From NCBI GenBank assembly GCA_964518335.1, contig CAZFDT010000038.1:1-51211 (forward strand): a stretch of 51,211 nucleotides of DNA, given 5' to 3'. Of the stretch, positions 7,239 through 15,207 are shown piece by piece. The stretch is from CAZFDT01 sp964518335 (GTDB taxonomy: Bacteria > Planctomycetota > Phycisphaerae > Phycisphaerales > Phycisphaeraceae). How positions within the stretch are numbered: position 1 is the first letter of the stretch; each line of letters begins with the position of its first letter. The notes under the pieces were generated by a model. That model did not search any database. It saw only the letters and a program-made list of their open reading frames with translations, and was not told the DNA's origin. The position numbers were made by a program, and so were the translations under genes.

Positions 7239-8768
7239 ATGCATTTACTTTCGTCAACCAAGTCGGGCCGACCCGCACATCGATCGGCGGGCCGTGTAGT
7301 CAAGTGGGTGCTGCCGCCGCTGTTGCTGCTGGCGGTGTTCGGTGTGGCCGTGGCGTTGTGGGGCGCCGACGACGAGCCCCGGGCGCGGGCCACCGCCGCC
7401 GCGGAGTCCGACTTCTTCCGCGTGACCCGGGGCAGTTTCGATCTGATTGTGATCGCTTCGGGCGAGCTGGAGGCCAAGCGTCAGGTCGAGCTCAAGTGCC
7501 TGGTGAAGCAGCAGACGGCGATCGTCGAGATCGTGTCGGAGGGCGAGCGGGTGAGCGTGGGCGACGTGCTGGTGCGGCTGGACGACACGGTGGTGCGTCA
7601 GAAGCTTGAGCAGGCGCAGCTCGACGCGGAGACCGGCCGGGCCGACCGCAAGCAGGCGGCGGAGAACCTGCTCATCATTCAGAGCGAGAACGACTCGGCG
7701 TTGCGAGCGGCGCAGGTGCAACTGTCGCTGGCGGAGCTGGCGCTGGCGCAGTGGCGCGAGGGCGACGTGCCGCAGAAGCAGCGCGAGCTGAAGCTGGCGC
7801 TGGAAAAGGCGCAGCGCGACCTGGTGACCGCCAGGCGAGATCTGGAGTTGAGCAAGCAGCTTTACGCGGAGAAGTTCATCTCGCTGGGCGAGCTGGAGGA
7901 CGATGAGATTCTGGTGATCGAGGCCGAGAACGCGCTGGCGACGGCCGATCTGGCGCTGCAGATTTACGACAAGTACACGCAGCCCAAGGACCAGCAGCAG
8001 TTCGAGAGCGATGTGGCGCAGGCCAAGGCGGAGTTGGACCGCACGGTGCAGATGAACCAGAGCAAGATCGCGCAGGCCGAGGCGAGCCTCAGCAGCAAGA
8101 CGCGGGCGCTGCTCATCCGCGAGCAGCAGTTGGAGGACCTGCAGCACGAGCTGGAGAACTGCCTGGTCAAGGCGCCGCAGGGGGGTCTGGTGGTCTATGC
8201 GTCGAGCGTGGGCAACTCGCGCTGGCGTGGCGACCCGATGGCGGTGGGCCGATCGGTGAAGTACAGCGAGTCGTTGATCCTGCTGCCGGACACGCAGCAG
8301 ATGGTGGCGGCCTTGCGCGTGCATGAGGCGAGGTTGCCGCAGGTGCAGCCGGGCCAAAAGGTGAGTGTGACGATCGACGCCCGCCGCGCCGATCCGATGC
8401 CAGGCGAGGTGGCGTCGATCGCGGTGATGGCCGAGAGCGGCGGGTGGATGAACCCGGATCTGCGGGAATACACGGTGAAAGTGGACCTGCCGCCGGAGAT
8501 CGACAAATCGCTCAAGCCGGCGATGCGTGCGTCGGGGCAGATTCTGGTGGGGACGGTGCAGGACGCGCTGGCGATACCGGTGCAGGCCGTCTTCGCTGAG
8601 GGTCGCACGCGCTACGTGCACGTACCCGCCGGCGCCGGCCGCGTGAAGAAACAGTCGGTTACCATCGGCCGCGCCAGCGACACCATGGTCGAAGTCACCG
8701 GCGGCCTCAAAGAAAATGACCGCGTCCTGCTCCGCCAGCCCAAGCCCGGTGAAGTGATCGAGGGGTGA
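7239..8768 (+). CDS. HlyD/RND-type periplasmic adaptor subunit
   Basis: This 509-residue membrane-fusion protein would bridge an inner-membrane pump to the TolC-like channel encoded upstream. It has a membrane segment at about residues 22-44 (VLPPLLLLAVFGVAVALWG), then a lipoyl/barrel-sandwich half (LKCLVKQQTAIVEIVSEGERVSVGDVL). A very long coiled-coil hairpin of about 200 residues rich in Gln, Glu, Ala and Leu comes next. The second lipoyl half contains CLVKAPQGGLVVYA, and beta-barrel and membrane-proximal domains close the protein (SGQILVGTVQDALAIPVQAVF). ATG 7239 with GAGGA just upstream is preferred over TTG 7206. No ABC, RND or MFS pump lies next to it: the following gene is a nucleobase permease on the other strand. 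Confidence 0.85.
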   Translation: MHLLSSTKSGRPAHRSAGRVVKWVLPPLLLLAVFGVAVALWGADDEPRARATAAAESDFFRVTRGSFDLIVIASGELEAKRQVELKCLVKQQTAIVEIVSEGERVSVGDVLVRLDDTVVRQKLEQAQLDAETGRADRKQAAENLLIIQSENDSALRAAQVQLSLAELALAQWREGDVPQKQRELKLALEKAQRDLVTARRDLELSKQLYAEKFISLGELEDDEILVIEAENALATADLALQIYDKYTQPKDQQQFESDVAQAKAELDRTVQMNQSKIAQAEASLSSKTRALLIREQQLEDLQHELENCLVKAPQGGLVVYASSVGNSRWRGDPMAVGRSVKYSESLILLPDTQQMVAALRVHEARLPQVQPGQKVSVTIDARRADPMPGEVASIAVMAESGGWMNPDLREYTVKVDLPPEIDKSLKPAMRASGQILVGTVQDALAIPVQAVFAEGRTRYVHVPAGAGRVKKQSVTIGRASDTMVEVTGGLKENDRVLLRQPKPGEVIEG

Positions 8769-8854
8769 CGCGCATCGCGCAGGTCGCTCATCAAGTCGAG
8801 CCGCGCCCGGCCGACAGCCGCGCACTCGCGCGCCATAGTATGGCTGATCGCAAG

Positions 8855-10387
8855 CTACGCCTGCCCGCGGTCGTCGATCGCACGACGCGTGGCCAGAGTG
8901 AGCACGACGTAGATTCCAAACGCCGTGGTGAAGCTGATGAACCAGGCGTAGCTGTACATCTGCATGAAGATCGCGGGCGGCTGCCAAAGGCCGACTGTGC
9001 CAAGGAAGCCCGGAGCGCATGGAGCGACGCCGGCGGCGAAGGCGATCAGGGCGATGGGGTTGAAGCCCGCGCGATACCAGTACGGACCTTCGCGGTGGTA
9101 GAGCCCGGGTAGATCAAGCCGAGTGCGGCGGATGATGAAGTAGTCGGCGATGAGTATGCCGCCGATAGCGCCCAGCAGCGCCGAATAGGCGATGAGCCAG
9201 TTGAAGATATACCCGGTGGGGTCCTCGACGAGTCTCCACGGCCGCATGAGGATGCCGATGACGCCGGTGATGAGCCCGCCGGTGCGGAAGCTGATGCGTC
9301 GGGGCCAGAGGTGGGAAAAGTCGTTGGCGGGCCCGACGACGTTGGCGGCGATGTTCGTGGACAGTGTCGCGGTGGCGAGTGCGAGCATGGAGATGACGAC
9401 CACGGCCGGATTGCTGAACTTGGCGAGGATGTCCATCGGATTCCAGATCGCCTCACCGTAGATGACGATCGTGGCGCTGGTCACTGCCACGCCGATGAAG
9501 GCGTAGAGACCCATGGTGGTGGGCAAGCCCAGCATCTGGCCGAGGACCTGGTCTTTCTGCGAGCGGGCGTAGCGCGAGAAGTCGGGGATGTTCAGCGACA
9601 GGGTGGACCAGAACCCCACCATGCCGGTGAGCGCGGGGACAAACAGCAGCAGGAATTGCCCGTCTTTGGGGCCACCGGCGACAAACGCCGACGGTTGACT
9701 GAAGATCGGCCCCAGCCCACCGGCCTGCGTGTAAGCCCAGATGAGCAGGGCCACCGGCACACCGATGAGAATCGGCGTCGCCAAGTTCATCAGCACGCGG
9801 ATCGACTCGATCCCGCGGTAGATGATCCACATGTTGATCGCCCAGAAGGCAAGGAAACACGCAAGCTGCGGCAACCTGATTCCCGAGAAGACCTCGGGGG
9901 CGTCGGCCAGCGCCGGGAAGAACACCAGCAGCGGCACGTAGAACCCCAGCCCGCCGATCCACGTCTGGATGCCGAACCATCCGCACGCGACCAGGGCGCG
10001 CAGCATGGCGGGCACGTTCGCCCCCAGCACGCCAAAGCTCGCGCGGCAATAGACCGGAAACGGGATGCCGTACTTCGTTCCGGCGTGGGCGTTAAGCACC
10101 ATGGGCACGAGGACGATGCAGTTGCCCAGGAACACGGTCAGCGTCGCCTGCCACCAGTTCATGCCCGAGGCGATGAGGCCGGAGGCGAGCATGTACGAGG
10201 GGATGCATGCGGACATGCCGATCCACAGCGCCGCCATGTCGCGCACGGTCCATTTGCGCTGGGAGCGGCTGGTCGGGGCCATGTCGCGGTTGTGGTAGGC
10301 CGAGTGCGAGAGATCGACGGTGAGTTCCTGGATGCCGTCGTCCGCCGGGGGGTGCGGCAAATCGACAGGTGCGGTCGTGGTGGTCAT
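8855..10387 (-). CDS. NCS1-family nucleobase (cytosine/uracil/allantoin) permease
   Basis: This 510-residue integral membrane protein has about twelve hydrophobic segments and NCS1 signatures: NRDMAPTSRSQRKWTVRDMAALWIGMS at the N-terminus, PFPVYCRASFGVLGANVPA in TM3, GFWSTLSLNIPDFSRYARSQ in the middle and FNWLIAYSALLGAIGGILIADYF near the end. NCS1 carriers import pyrimidines, hydantoins or allantoin with Na+ or H+. It diverges from the aminotransferase gene and lies in a pyrimidine-catabolism island, so uracil, thymine or a related ring compound is the likely substrate (inference). ATG 10387 has AGGG at good spacing upstream. It is convergent with the adaptor gene. Confidence 0.9.
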   Translation of the reverse strand: MTTTTAPVDLPHPPADDGIQELTVDLSHSAYHNRDMAPTSRSQRKWTVRDMAALWIGMSACIPSYMLASGLIASGMNWWQATLTVFLGNCIVLVPMVLNAHAGTKYGIPFPVYCRASFGVLGANVPAMLRALVACGWFGIQTWIGGLGFYVPLLVFFPALADAPEVFSGIRLPQLACFLAFWAINMWIIYRGIESIRVLMNLATPILIGVPVALLIWAYTQAGGLGPIFSQPSAFVAGGPKDGQFLLLFVPALTGMVGFWSTLSLNIPDFSRYARSQKDQVLGQMLGLPTTMGLYAFIGVAVTSATIVIYGEAIWNPMDILAKFSNPAVVVISMLALATATLSTNIAANVVGPANDFSHLWPRRISFRTGGLITGVIGILMRPWRLVEDPTGYIFNWLIAYSALLGAIGGILIADYFIIRRTRLDLPGLYHREGPYWYRAGFNPIALIAFAAGVAPCAPGFLGTVGLWQPPAIFMQMYSYAWFISFTTAFGIYVVLTLATRRAIDDRGQA

Positions 10388-10438
10388 GGCGAGCCCTGGG
10401 TTCGACGGGACGTGAAGCAGACTGTTGACAAATCAGGC

Positions 10439-10466
10439 TTGGCGATGCGCACAAACGGGATATCAT
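10439..10466 (+). promoter_or_regulatory. Candidate promoter of the aminotransferase-preA genes
   Basis: TTGGCG at 10439-10444 and TATCAT at 10461-10466 are separated by 16 bp, with a predicted start about 28 bp before ATG 10501. On the opposite strand the same AT-rich core reads TATGAT, so the divergent permease promoter may overlap it. A perfect TTGACA is present at 10425-10430 but has no -10 box at usable spacing. Confidence 0.45.
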
Positions 10467-10500
10467 AACGCATTGGCCCCATTCGCAGAAGGTGGTGTTC

Positions 10501-11901
10501 ATGACGACCACGATCAGCCGACCGGCCGCCCCCGAACCTGGGCGGTCTCCCTCGCGTGCGCCGCGGACCTTGTCGCTGCCCGTCTGTCAGCACAAGCCCT
10601 TGCCTTACGATGGTCCGCCACGCGAGCAGGTACTCGCCCTGAGGCAGCAATACCTCTCGCCCGGCCTGTTCCTCTACTACAAAGAACCCCTCATGATCGT
10701 CGAGGGGCACATGCAGTACGTCTGGGACGAGACGGGCAAACGTTACCTCGACGCCTTCGCAGGCATCGTCACCGTCAGCGTCGGCCACTGCCATCCCAAG
10801 ATCATCGAGAAGGTCAAGGCCCAGACCGGGCGACTGCAGCACACGACGACGATCTACCTGCACCCGACCATCGCCCAGTTCGCCCAGAAGCTGGCCTCGA
10901 AGATGCCCGAGGGTCTCGACAAGACCTACTTCACCAACTCCGGCTCCGAGGCCAACGAACTGGCTATCCTCAGCAGCCGCGAGCACACGGGCCACATGCA
11001 CGTCATCGCCCTGCGCAACGGCTACCACGGCGGCACCGGCGTGCCCATGGGTCTCACCGCTCACGGCACGTGGAAATTCAAGTCCAACCCCGAGTCCTTC
11101 GTCCATCACACCCACCCAGGCTACTGCTACCGCTGCCCCTACGGCCTGACGTATCCGTCGTGCGACCTCAAGTGCGCCAAGGACATCAAGAACGTCATCG
11201 AGTACGAGACACCCGGTAGTGTCGCGTGTTTCATCGGCGAGCCGATCCAGGGCGTCGGCGGCACGATCATTCCGCCCCCGGAGTTTTTCAAGATCGTGTA
11301 CGACATCGTGCGCCAGCACGGCGGTCTGTGCATCGCCGACGAGGTGCAGGGTGGGTTCGGCCGCACCGGCCATCACTACTGGGCTCACCAGAACTGGGGC
11401 GTCACGCCCGACATCATCACCATGGCCAAGGGCATCGGCAACGGCGCCCCCCTCGCCGCAATGACCACCCGCGGCGACGTCGCCAAGGTCATGGCGAGCA
11501 AAATCCACTTCAACACCTACGGGGGCAACCCCATCAGCGTCACGCAGGGCCTGGCCACCCTCGAAGTCATCGACGAGGAAGGCATCCAGCAGAACGCGCT
11601 GACCGTCGGCTCACACCTCAAGTCGCGCCTCGTCGAACTGATGGACAAGCACCCGATCATCGGCGAGGTGCGCGGCCTGGGGCTGATGCTCGGCATCGAA
11701 CTCGTCGCCGACCGCAAGACGAAAGAGCCTGCCAAGGCGCAGTGCGCGGCCGTGGTCGAACTCGCCCGGGAACGCAACCTGCTCCTGGGCAAGGGCGGGC
11801 TGCACGGCAACGTCATTCGCCTCAAGCCCCCGATGTGCATCACCAAAGACGACGCCGACTACATCGCCGACTGTCTCGACGACATCCTTCCCCTTGTGTA
11901 A
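10501..11901 (+). CDS. Class III aminotransferase (AGXT2/beta-alanine aminotransferase-like)
   Basis: This 466-residue PLP enzyme belongs to fold type I, class III. It shows YFTNSGSEANELA, the signature LCIADEVQGGFGRTG and the PLP-binding lysine at about residue 310 in TMAKGIGNGAPLAAM. A cysteine-rich insertion (YCYRCPYGLTYPSCDLKC) is characteristic of the alanine-glyoxylate aminotransferase 2-like group. In reductive pyrimidine breakdown such an enzyme would convert beta-alanine or beta-aminoisobutyrate to the semialdehyde. ATG 10501 follows AAGGTGG at 5 bp spacing. The gene lies 36 bp upstream of preA in the same direction, consistent with an operon. The exact amino donor and acceptor cannot be read from the sequence. 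Confidence 0.88.
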   Translation: MTTTISRPAAPEPGRSPSRAPRTLSLPVCQHKPLPYDGPPREQVLALRQQYLSPGLFLYYKEPLMIVEGHMQYVWDETGKRYLDAFAGIVTVSVGHCHPKIIEKVKAQTGRLQHTTTIYLHPTIAQFAQKLASKMPEGLDKTYFTNSGSEANELAILSSREHTGHMHVIALRNGYHGGTGVPMGLTAHGTWKFKSNPESFVHHTHPGYCYRCPYGLTYPSCDLKCAKDIKNVIEYETPGSVACFIGEPIQGVGGTIIPPPEFFKIVYDIVRQHGGLCIADEVQGGFGRTGHHYWAHQNWGVTPDIITMAKGIGNGAPLAAMTTRGDVAKVMASKIHFNTYGGNPISVTQGLATLEVIDEEGIQQNALTVGSHLKSRLVELMDKHPIIGEVRGLGLMLGIELVADRKTKEPAKAQCAAVVELARERNLLLGKGGLHGNVIRLKPPMCITKDDADYIADCLDDILPLV

Positions 11902-11904
11902 AGC

Positions 11905-11931
11905 CGCGACCATTGGTCGCGCTCCGCGGAG
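11905..11931 (+). promoter_or_regulatory. Two hairpins masking the preA ribosome binding site
   Basis: GCGACC-ATT-GGTCGC (11905-11919) is followed by the perfect palindrome CTCCGCGGAG (11922-11931). The GGAG of the second is the Shine-Dalgarno of preA, 6 bp before ATG 11938, so pairing would hide it. Confidence 0.45.
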
Positions 11932-11937
11932 TCAACC

Positions 11938-13086
11938 ATGGCCAACCTCAACGTCACCGTCAACGGACTCAAACTCCCCAATCCCTTTGTCATCGGCTCC
12001 GGCCCGCCGGGGACCAACGCCAACGTCATCGGCAAAGCCTTCGACGAGGGCTGGGGCGCGGTCATCGCCAAGACCATCAGCCTTGACGCATCGAAGGTCA
12101 TCAACGTCGCCCCTCGCTACGGCCGACTCCGGGCCGACAAGAGCGATGAAATCTTCGGCTGGGAGAACATCGAGCTCATCAGCGACCGCCCGTTCAACGT
12201 GTGGATCGACGAGTTCAAGAAGCTCAAGGACAAGTACCCCCAGGGGATTCTCATCGCCTCGATCATGGAAGAGTACCGCAAGGACGCATGGATCGAGATT
12301 GTCGAGCGGTGCCAGGAGACCGGCGTCGATGCCTTCGAGCTGAACATGTCGTGCCCGCACGGGTTGCCCGAACGCAAGATGGGCGCGGCCATGGGCGAGG
12401 ACCCGGCCATTCTCCAGGAGGTGTGCGGCTGGGTCATGAGTGCGGCCAAGATTCCCGTGTGGGCCAAGATGACGCCCAACGTCACCCACATCGAAGACCC
12501 CTCGCGCGCTTCGCTCAAGGCCGGGTGCAACGGCATCAGCGCGATCAACACCATCCGCAGCGTCATCGGCGTCAACCTCGACACGCTGCGACCCGAGCCG
12601 GCCGTCGAAGGCTACACCACGCCCGGCGGCTACTCGTGCAAGGCCGTGCGGCCCATCGCCCTGCGCATGTGCATGGAGGTCGCCCAGGTCATTCGCAAGG
12701 AGTATCCGGGGGCCGGCCGCACGCTGTCAGGCATCGGCGGGATCGAGACCGGCGAGGACGCCGCCCAGTTCATCCTGCTTGGCGCCGACACCGTGCAGGT
12801 CTGCACCGGCGTGATGAAGTTCGGCTACGCCATGGTCAAACCCATGTGCGAGCAACTCGCTGCGTTCATGGACAAGCACCACTTCAGCACCGTGGACGCC
12901 TTCCGCGGGCACAGCCTGCCCTACTTCACGACGCACGCTGAACTGGTGCGCATGCAGAAGGAGGCCAAGGCCGCCGTCGCGCGCAAGGCCGCCCAAGCCG
13001 TCACCGTCAAGAAGATGGTCACCGCCGACAACGAGTGGAGCGGCGAAGACTTCGTCAAGCAGTCCGAGGCGCTGGCTCGCAACTAG
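11938..13086 (+). CDS. preA: PreA-type dihydropyrimidine dehydrogenase catalytic subunit, lacking the ferredoxin domain
   Basis: This 382-residue TIM-barrel flavoprotein is of the dihydroorotate/dihydropyrimidine dehydrogenase family and would reduce uracil or thymine to the 5,6-dihydro form. Family landmarks are NPFVIGSGPPGTNANV, FELNMSCPHGLPERKMG, VWAKMTPNV, GISAINTI, GGYSCKAVRPIALR and LSGIGGIETGEDAAQFILLGA for FMN-phosphate binding. The catalytic-loop cysteine of mammalian DPD (ACGQDP) is Met here (AAMGEDP); as I recall, E. coli PreA also lacks it. E. coli PreA ends in a two-[4Fe-4S] ferredoxin domain, whereas this protein ends in a short Lys/Ala-rich tail with no cysteine. No preT lies nearby. 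SD GGAG is 6 bp from the ATG. The stop overlaps the convergent regulator's stop by 4 nt. Confidence 0.88.
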   Translation: MANLNVTVNGLKLPNPFVIGSGPPGTNANVIGKAFDEGWGAVIAKTISLDASKVINVAPRYGRLRADKSDEIFGWENIELISDRPFNVWIDEFKKLKDKYPQGILIASIMEEYRKDAWIEIVERCQETGVDAFELNMSCPHGLPERKMGAAMGEDPAILQEVCGWVMSAAKIPVWAKMTPNVTHIEDPSRASLKAGCNGISAINTIRSVIGVNLDTLRPEPAVEGYTTPGGYSCKAVRPIALRMCMEVAQVIRKEYPGAGRTLSGIGGIETGEDAAQFILLGADTVQVCTGVMKFGYAMVKPMCEQLAAFMDKHHFSTVDAFRGHSLPYFTTHAELVRMQKEAKAAVARKAAQAVTVKKMVTADNEWSGEDFVKQSEALARN

Positions 13087-13676
13087 CGTTCGTTGCGGTG
13101 GACCTCGGTGAACACCGCGAGAAAACGCACCCGGGCAGTCAGCGGCGTCAGTTCGTGTGGCTGCTCGGCGTCAAAGTAAACGCTGTCGCCTTCGCGCAGG
13201 GTGTATTCGACGTCGCCGACCCGGTATTTCATGCGCCCCAGCACCACGAAGACCAGTTCCTCACCGGCGTGAGTCATCGGTTGCGACACGATCTCACCCC
13301 GCCGGGCCTCGAAGAGGATCGGCTGCATCAGCTTGTCCGGCCTTCCGGCCGCGAGCATGGCGAACCGATAGCCCTTCTGGCTGCGGATCGCCGCACGGGA
13401 CCAGTCGCCGTCGCGCGTCACGACGGTCGTGGCCGCCGAGCCTTCCTCCATGAGCGCCGACGCGGACGCGCCCAGCGCGGCGGCAATCCTCATCAGCGTG
13501 GCCACCGGCGGCACGACCTTGCCGGTCTCGATCTTCGACAGCAGGCTGCGCGTGCAGCCGCAGCGGTCGGCCACCTCCTGCAGCGTCCATCCGAGGCGCC
13601 TGCGCATCCGCCGGATGCGCGCCCCGAGCCCGCACGTGGCCTTGGCTTGATTCAACAAAGTTGAATGACGTGACAT
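13083..13676 (-). CDS. XRE-family regulator with C-terminal cupin sensor
   Basis: The 197-residue protein has an N-terminal Xre/Cro helix-turn-helix (about residues 18-72; TLQEVADRCGCTRSLLSKIE) joined to a cupin_2 barrel (about residues 110-190; HAGEELVFVVLGRMKYRVGD and EGDSVYFDAEQPHEL). This fusion is common in regulators that sense small metabolites. The gene is tail-to-tail with preA, with overlapping stop codons, and head-to-head with the cupin gene only 21 bp away. A 17-bp palindrome covers its first codons, so self-repression together with control of the divergent cupin/oxidoreductase genes is likely. It is the only regulator in the pyrimidine island and is the best candidate to control it. 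Confidence 0.9.
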   Translation of the reverse strand: MSRHSTLLNQAKATCGLGARIRRMRRRLGWTLQEVADRCGCTRSLLSKIETGKVVPPVATLMRIAAALGASASALMEEGSAATTVVTRDGDWSRAAIRSQKGYRFAMLAAGRPDKLMQPILFEARRGEIVSQPMTHAGEELVFVVLGRMKYRVGDVEYTLREGDSVYFDAEQPHELTPLTARVRFLAVFTEVHRNER

Positions 13677-13689
13677 TACGGGTTATCCT
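13650..13689 (+). promoter_or_regulatory. Palindromic operator overlapping a candidate promoter
   Basis: ATTCAAC-AAA-GTTGAAT (13650-13666) is a perfect 7+7 palindrome with a 3-bp spacer. Its right half contains TTGAAT (13661-13666), which serves as a -35 box, with TATCCT at 13684-13689 after 17 bp as a -10 box for the cupin gene starting at 13698. A protein bound to the palindrome would block this promoter. The left half lies within the first codons of the divergent HTH-cupin regulator. Confidence 0.6.
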
Positions 13690-13697
13690 ACCCCGCC

Positions 13698-14060
13698 ATG
13701 AACGACTTTGCACTGGCCACCGCAGCGTCCACGAGCACCGCCGACTTCGACTGGGGACGACTTCACTGGTACGCCAGCGGGCCTCAGGGCAACAGCGACG
13801 CCCTCACCGTCGGCAAGTGCGTGCTCAACCCCGGCAAGGCCAACCCGAAACACCATCATCCCAACTGCGAGGAGGTCCTCCACGTGCTCAGCGGCGACAT
13901 CGAGCACTTCGTCGAGGGCCAGGGCTGGCTGAAGATGGGTGCCGGCGACACCATCACCGTCGCCCCGCGCGTCTGGCACCAGGCCCGCAACGTCGGCGAC
14001 ACCGAGGCGCATCTGTTGATCTGCTTTTCCTCCCCCGACCGACAGACGGTCGGCGAATAG
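13698..14060 (+). CDS. Single-domain cupin protein
   Basis: This 120-residue protein is one cupin barrel. Motif 1 is PKHHHPNCEEVLHVLSGDIEH (His, His, Glu and a later Glu as metal ligands) and motif 2 is MGAGDTITVAPRVWHQARN (His). Such stand-alone cupins act as isomerases, epimerases, lyases or dioxygenases on small polar molecules, and the sequence does not reveal the substrate. It is expressed away from the HTH-cupin regulator and is followed after 21 bp by a Gfo/Idh/MocA oxidoreductase, so the two probably act on the same compound. The predicted 5' leader is very short. Confidence 0.85.
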   Translation: MNDFALATAASTSTADFDWGRLHWYASGPQGNSDALTVGKCVLNPGKANPKHHHPNCEEVLHVLSGDIEHFVEGQGWLKMGAGDTITVAPRVWHQARNVGDTEAHLLICFSSPDRQTVGE

Positions 14061-14081
14061 TGGATGTGCAAGGAGTCTTCC

Positions 14082-15194
14082 ATGAGCGGCACGGCCAATT
14101 CCGCGAATCGCCCGGTACGCGCCGGCTTCATCGGCTGCGGAGGTCACGCGGCACGCAACATCTTCCCCACGTTCGCCTTCACACCGGTGGACCTCGTCGC
14201 CGTCTGCGACCTCGACGAGCACCGCGCCCGCACAATCGGCGATCGCTTCGGAGCAAAACACGTTTACACCGACATGCACCGCCTGCTCGAGCGCGACGAT
14301 CTCGATGCGGTCTTCGTCGTCGTCGGCTACGACCAGCGCGGCCGACCGATGTACCCGGCGATCGCCAAACCTGCCCTGGAACGCGGACTGCACGTGTGGA
14401 TCGAGAAGCCTCCGGCGGCCACCGTCGCGGACCTTCGCCCACTCCTGGAGGCCTCGCGCGAGCACAGAAGGCACGTCATGGTGGGCTTCAAGAAAATGTT
14501 CATGCCCGCCAACCGCAAGGCGGCGGAGTTGATCCGCCGCCCCGAGTTCAAGCCGACACTGCTCATCGCTCAGTACCCCACGCCGATCCCCACCTCCGAG
14601 CAGTATGTCCGCTATCTCGCTGGCGAGCGCGAGCGAGCGGTCGTGGGTTTTCTCGACCACCTCTGCCACCCGATGTCGATGATCCTCGAGCTTTTCGGCG
14701 CTCCACGGCGACTGTTGTTCACGCGCGGCATCAACGGGGCCGGCGTCGCCACGTTCGAGTACGACGACGGGCGCATCGCCACCCTGGCGCTGACCTACGG
14801 CCAGTCGATCAACGGTGGGCTCGAACGCACCACGATCGTCGGCAGCGATGGCAGGCACGTGACCGTCGAGAACAATCTCCGCGTGACCTATCATCGCAAT
14901 GCCGCCGGTCTGGGCTACGGCACGCAGCCCGATTACTACCTCGGCGACCCCGCCCATGCCTCGTGCGTCTGGGAGCCCGAGTTCTCACTGGGGCAACTGT
15001 ACAACAAGGGACTCATGCTGCTGGGCTATTACAGCGAGGTTCACGAGTTCGCGCAGTCGGTCCTGACTGGAACGCCGCCCCAGCGCGGTACGCTGCGCCA
15101 TGCGGCGCAAAGCACCGCGGTCTTCGAGGCGTTTGCCCAAGGTCCGGGGCGGATGATCGACATCGCCTACGACGCGGCGTTTGACGCCGATTGA
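14082..15194 (+). CDS. Gfo/Idh/MocA-family NAD(P)-dependent oxidoreductase (first copy)
   Basis: The 370-residue enzyme has an N-terminal Rossmann fold (VRAGFIGCGGHAARNIF; AVCDLDEHRAR), the family signature WIEKPPA and a C-terminal alpha/beta substrate domain (FLDHLCHPMSMILELFG with likely catalytic His). The family oxidises or reduces sugars, inositols, amino-sugars and related compounds with NAD(P). ATG 14082 has AAGGAG at 6 bp spacing and is preferred over ATG 14064. It forms a unit with the cupin and is convergent with hydA, 13 bp away, with no room for a terminator other than the palindrome GCGCCGGCGC. Its role in or beside pyrimidine catabolism is unknown. Confidence 0.87.
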   Translation: MSGTANSANRPVRAGFIGCGGHAARNIFPTFAFTPVDLVAVCDLDEHRARTIGDRFGAKHVYTDMHRLLERDDLDAVFVVVGYDQRGRPMYPAIAKPALERGLHVWIEKPPAATVADLRPLLEASREHRRHVMVGFKKMFMPANRKAAELIRRPEFKPTLLIAQYPTPIPTSEQYVRYLAGERERAVVGFLDHLCHPMSMILELFGAPRRLLFTRGINGAGVATFEYDDGRIATLALTYGQSINGGLERTTIVGSDGRHVTVENNLRVTYHRNAAGLGYGTQPDYYLGDPAHASCVWEPEFSLGQLYNKGLMLLGYYSEVHEFAQSVLTGTPPQRGTLRHAAQSTAVFEAFAQGPGRMIDIAYDAAFDAD

Positions 15195-15207
15195 CTGCGC
15201 CGGCGCG

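Noticed and set aside
2759..7477. Long minus-strand open frames of 773 and 793 codons opposite ftsI and the TolC-like gene
   Set aside because: They lie antisense to clearly conserved genes, match no family and show repetitive shadow-frame composition.
10425..10430. Perfect TTGACA as the -35 of the aminotransferase promoter
   Set aside because: The nearest good -10 (TATCAT at 10461) is 30 bp away, too far. TTGGCG at 10439 has usable spacing.
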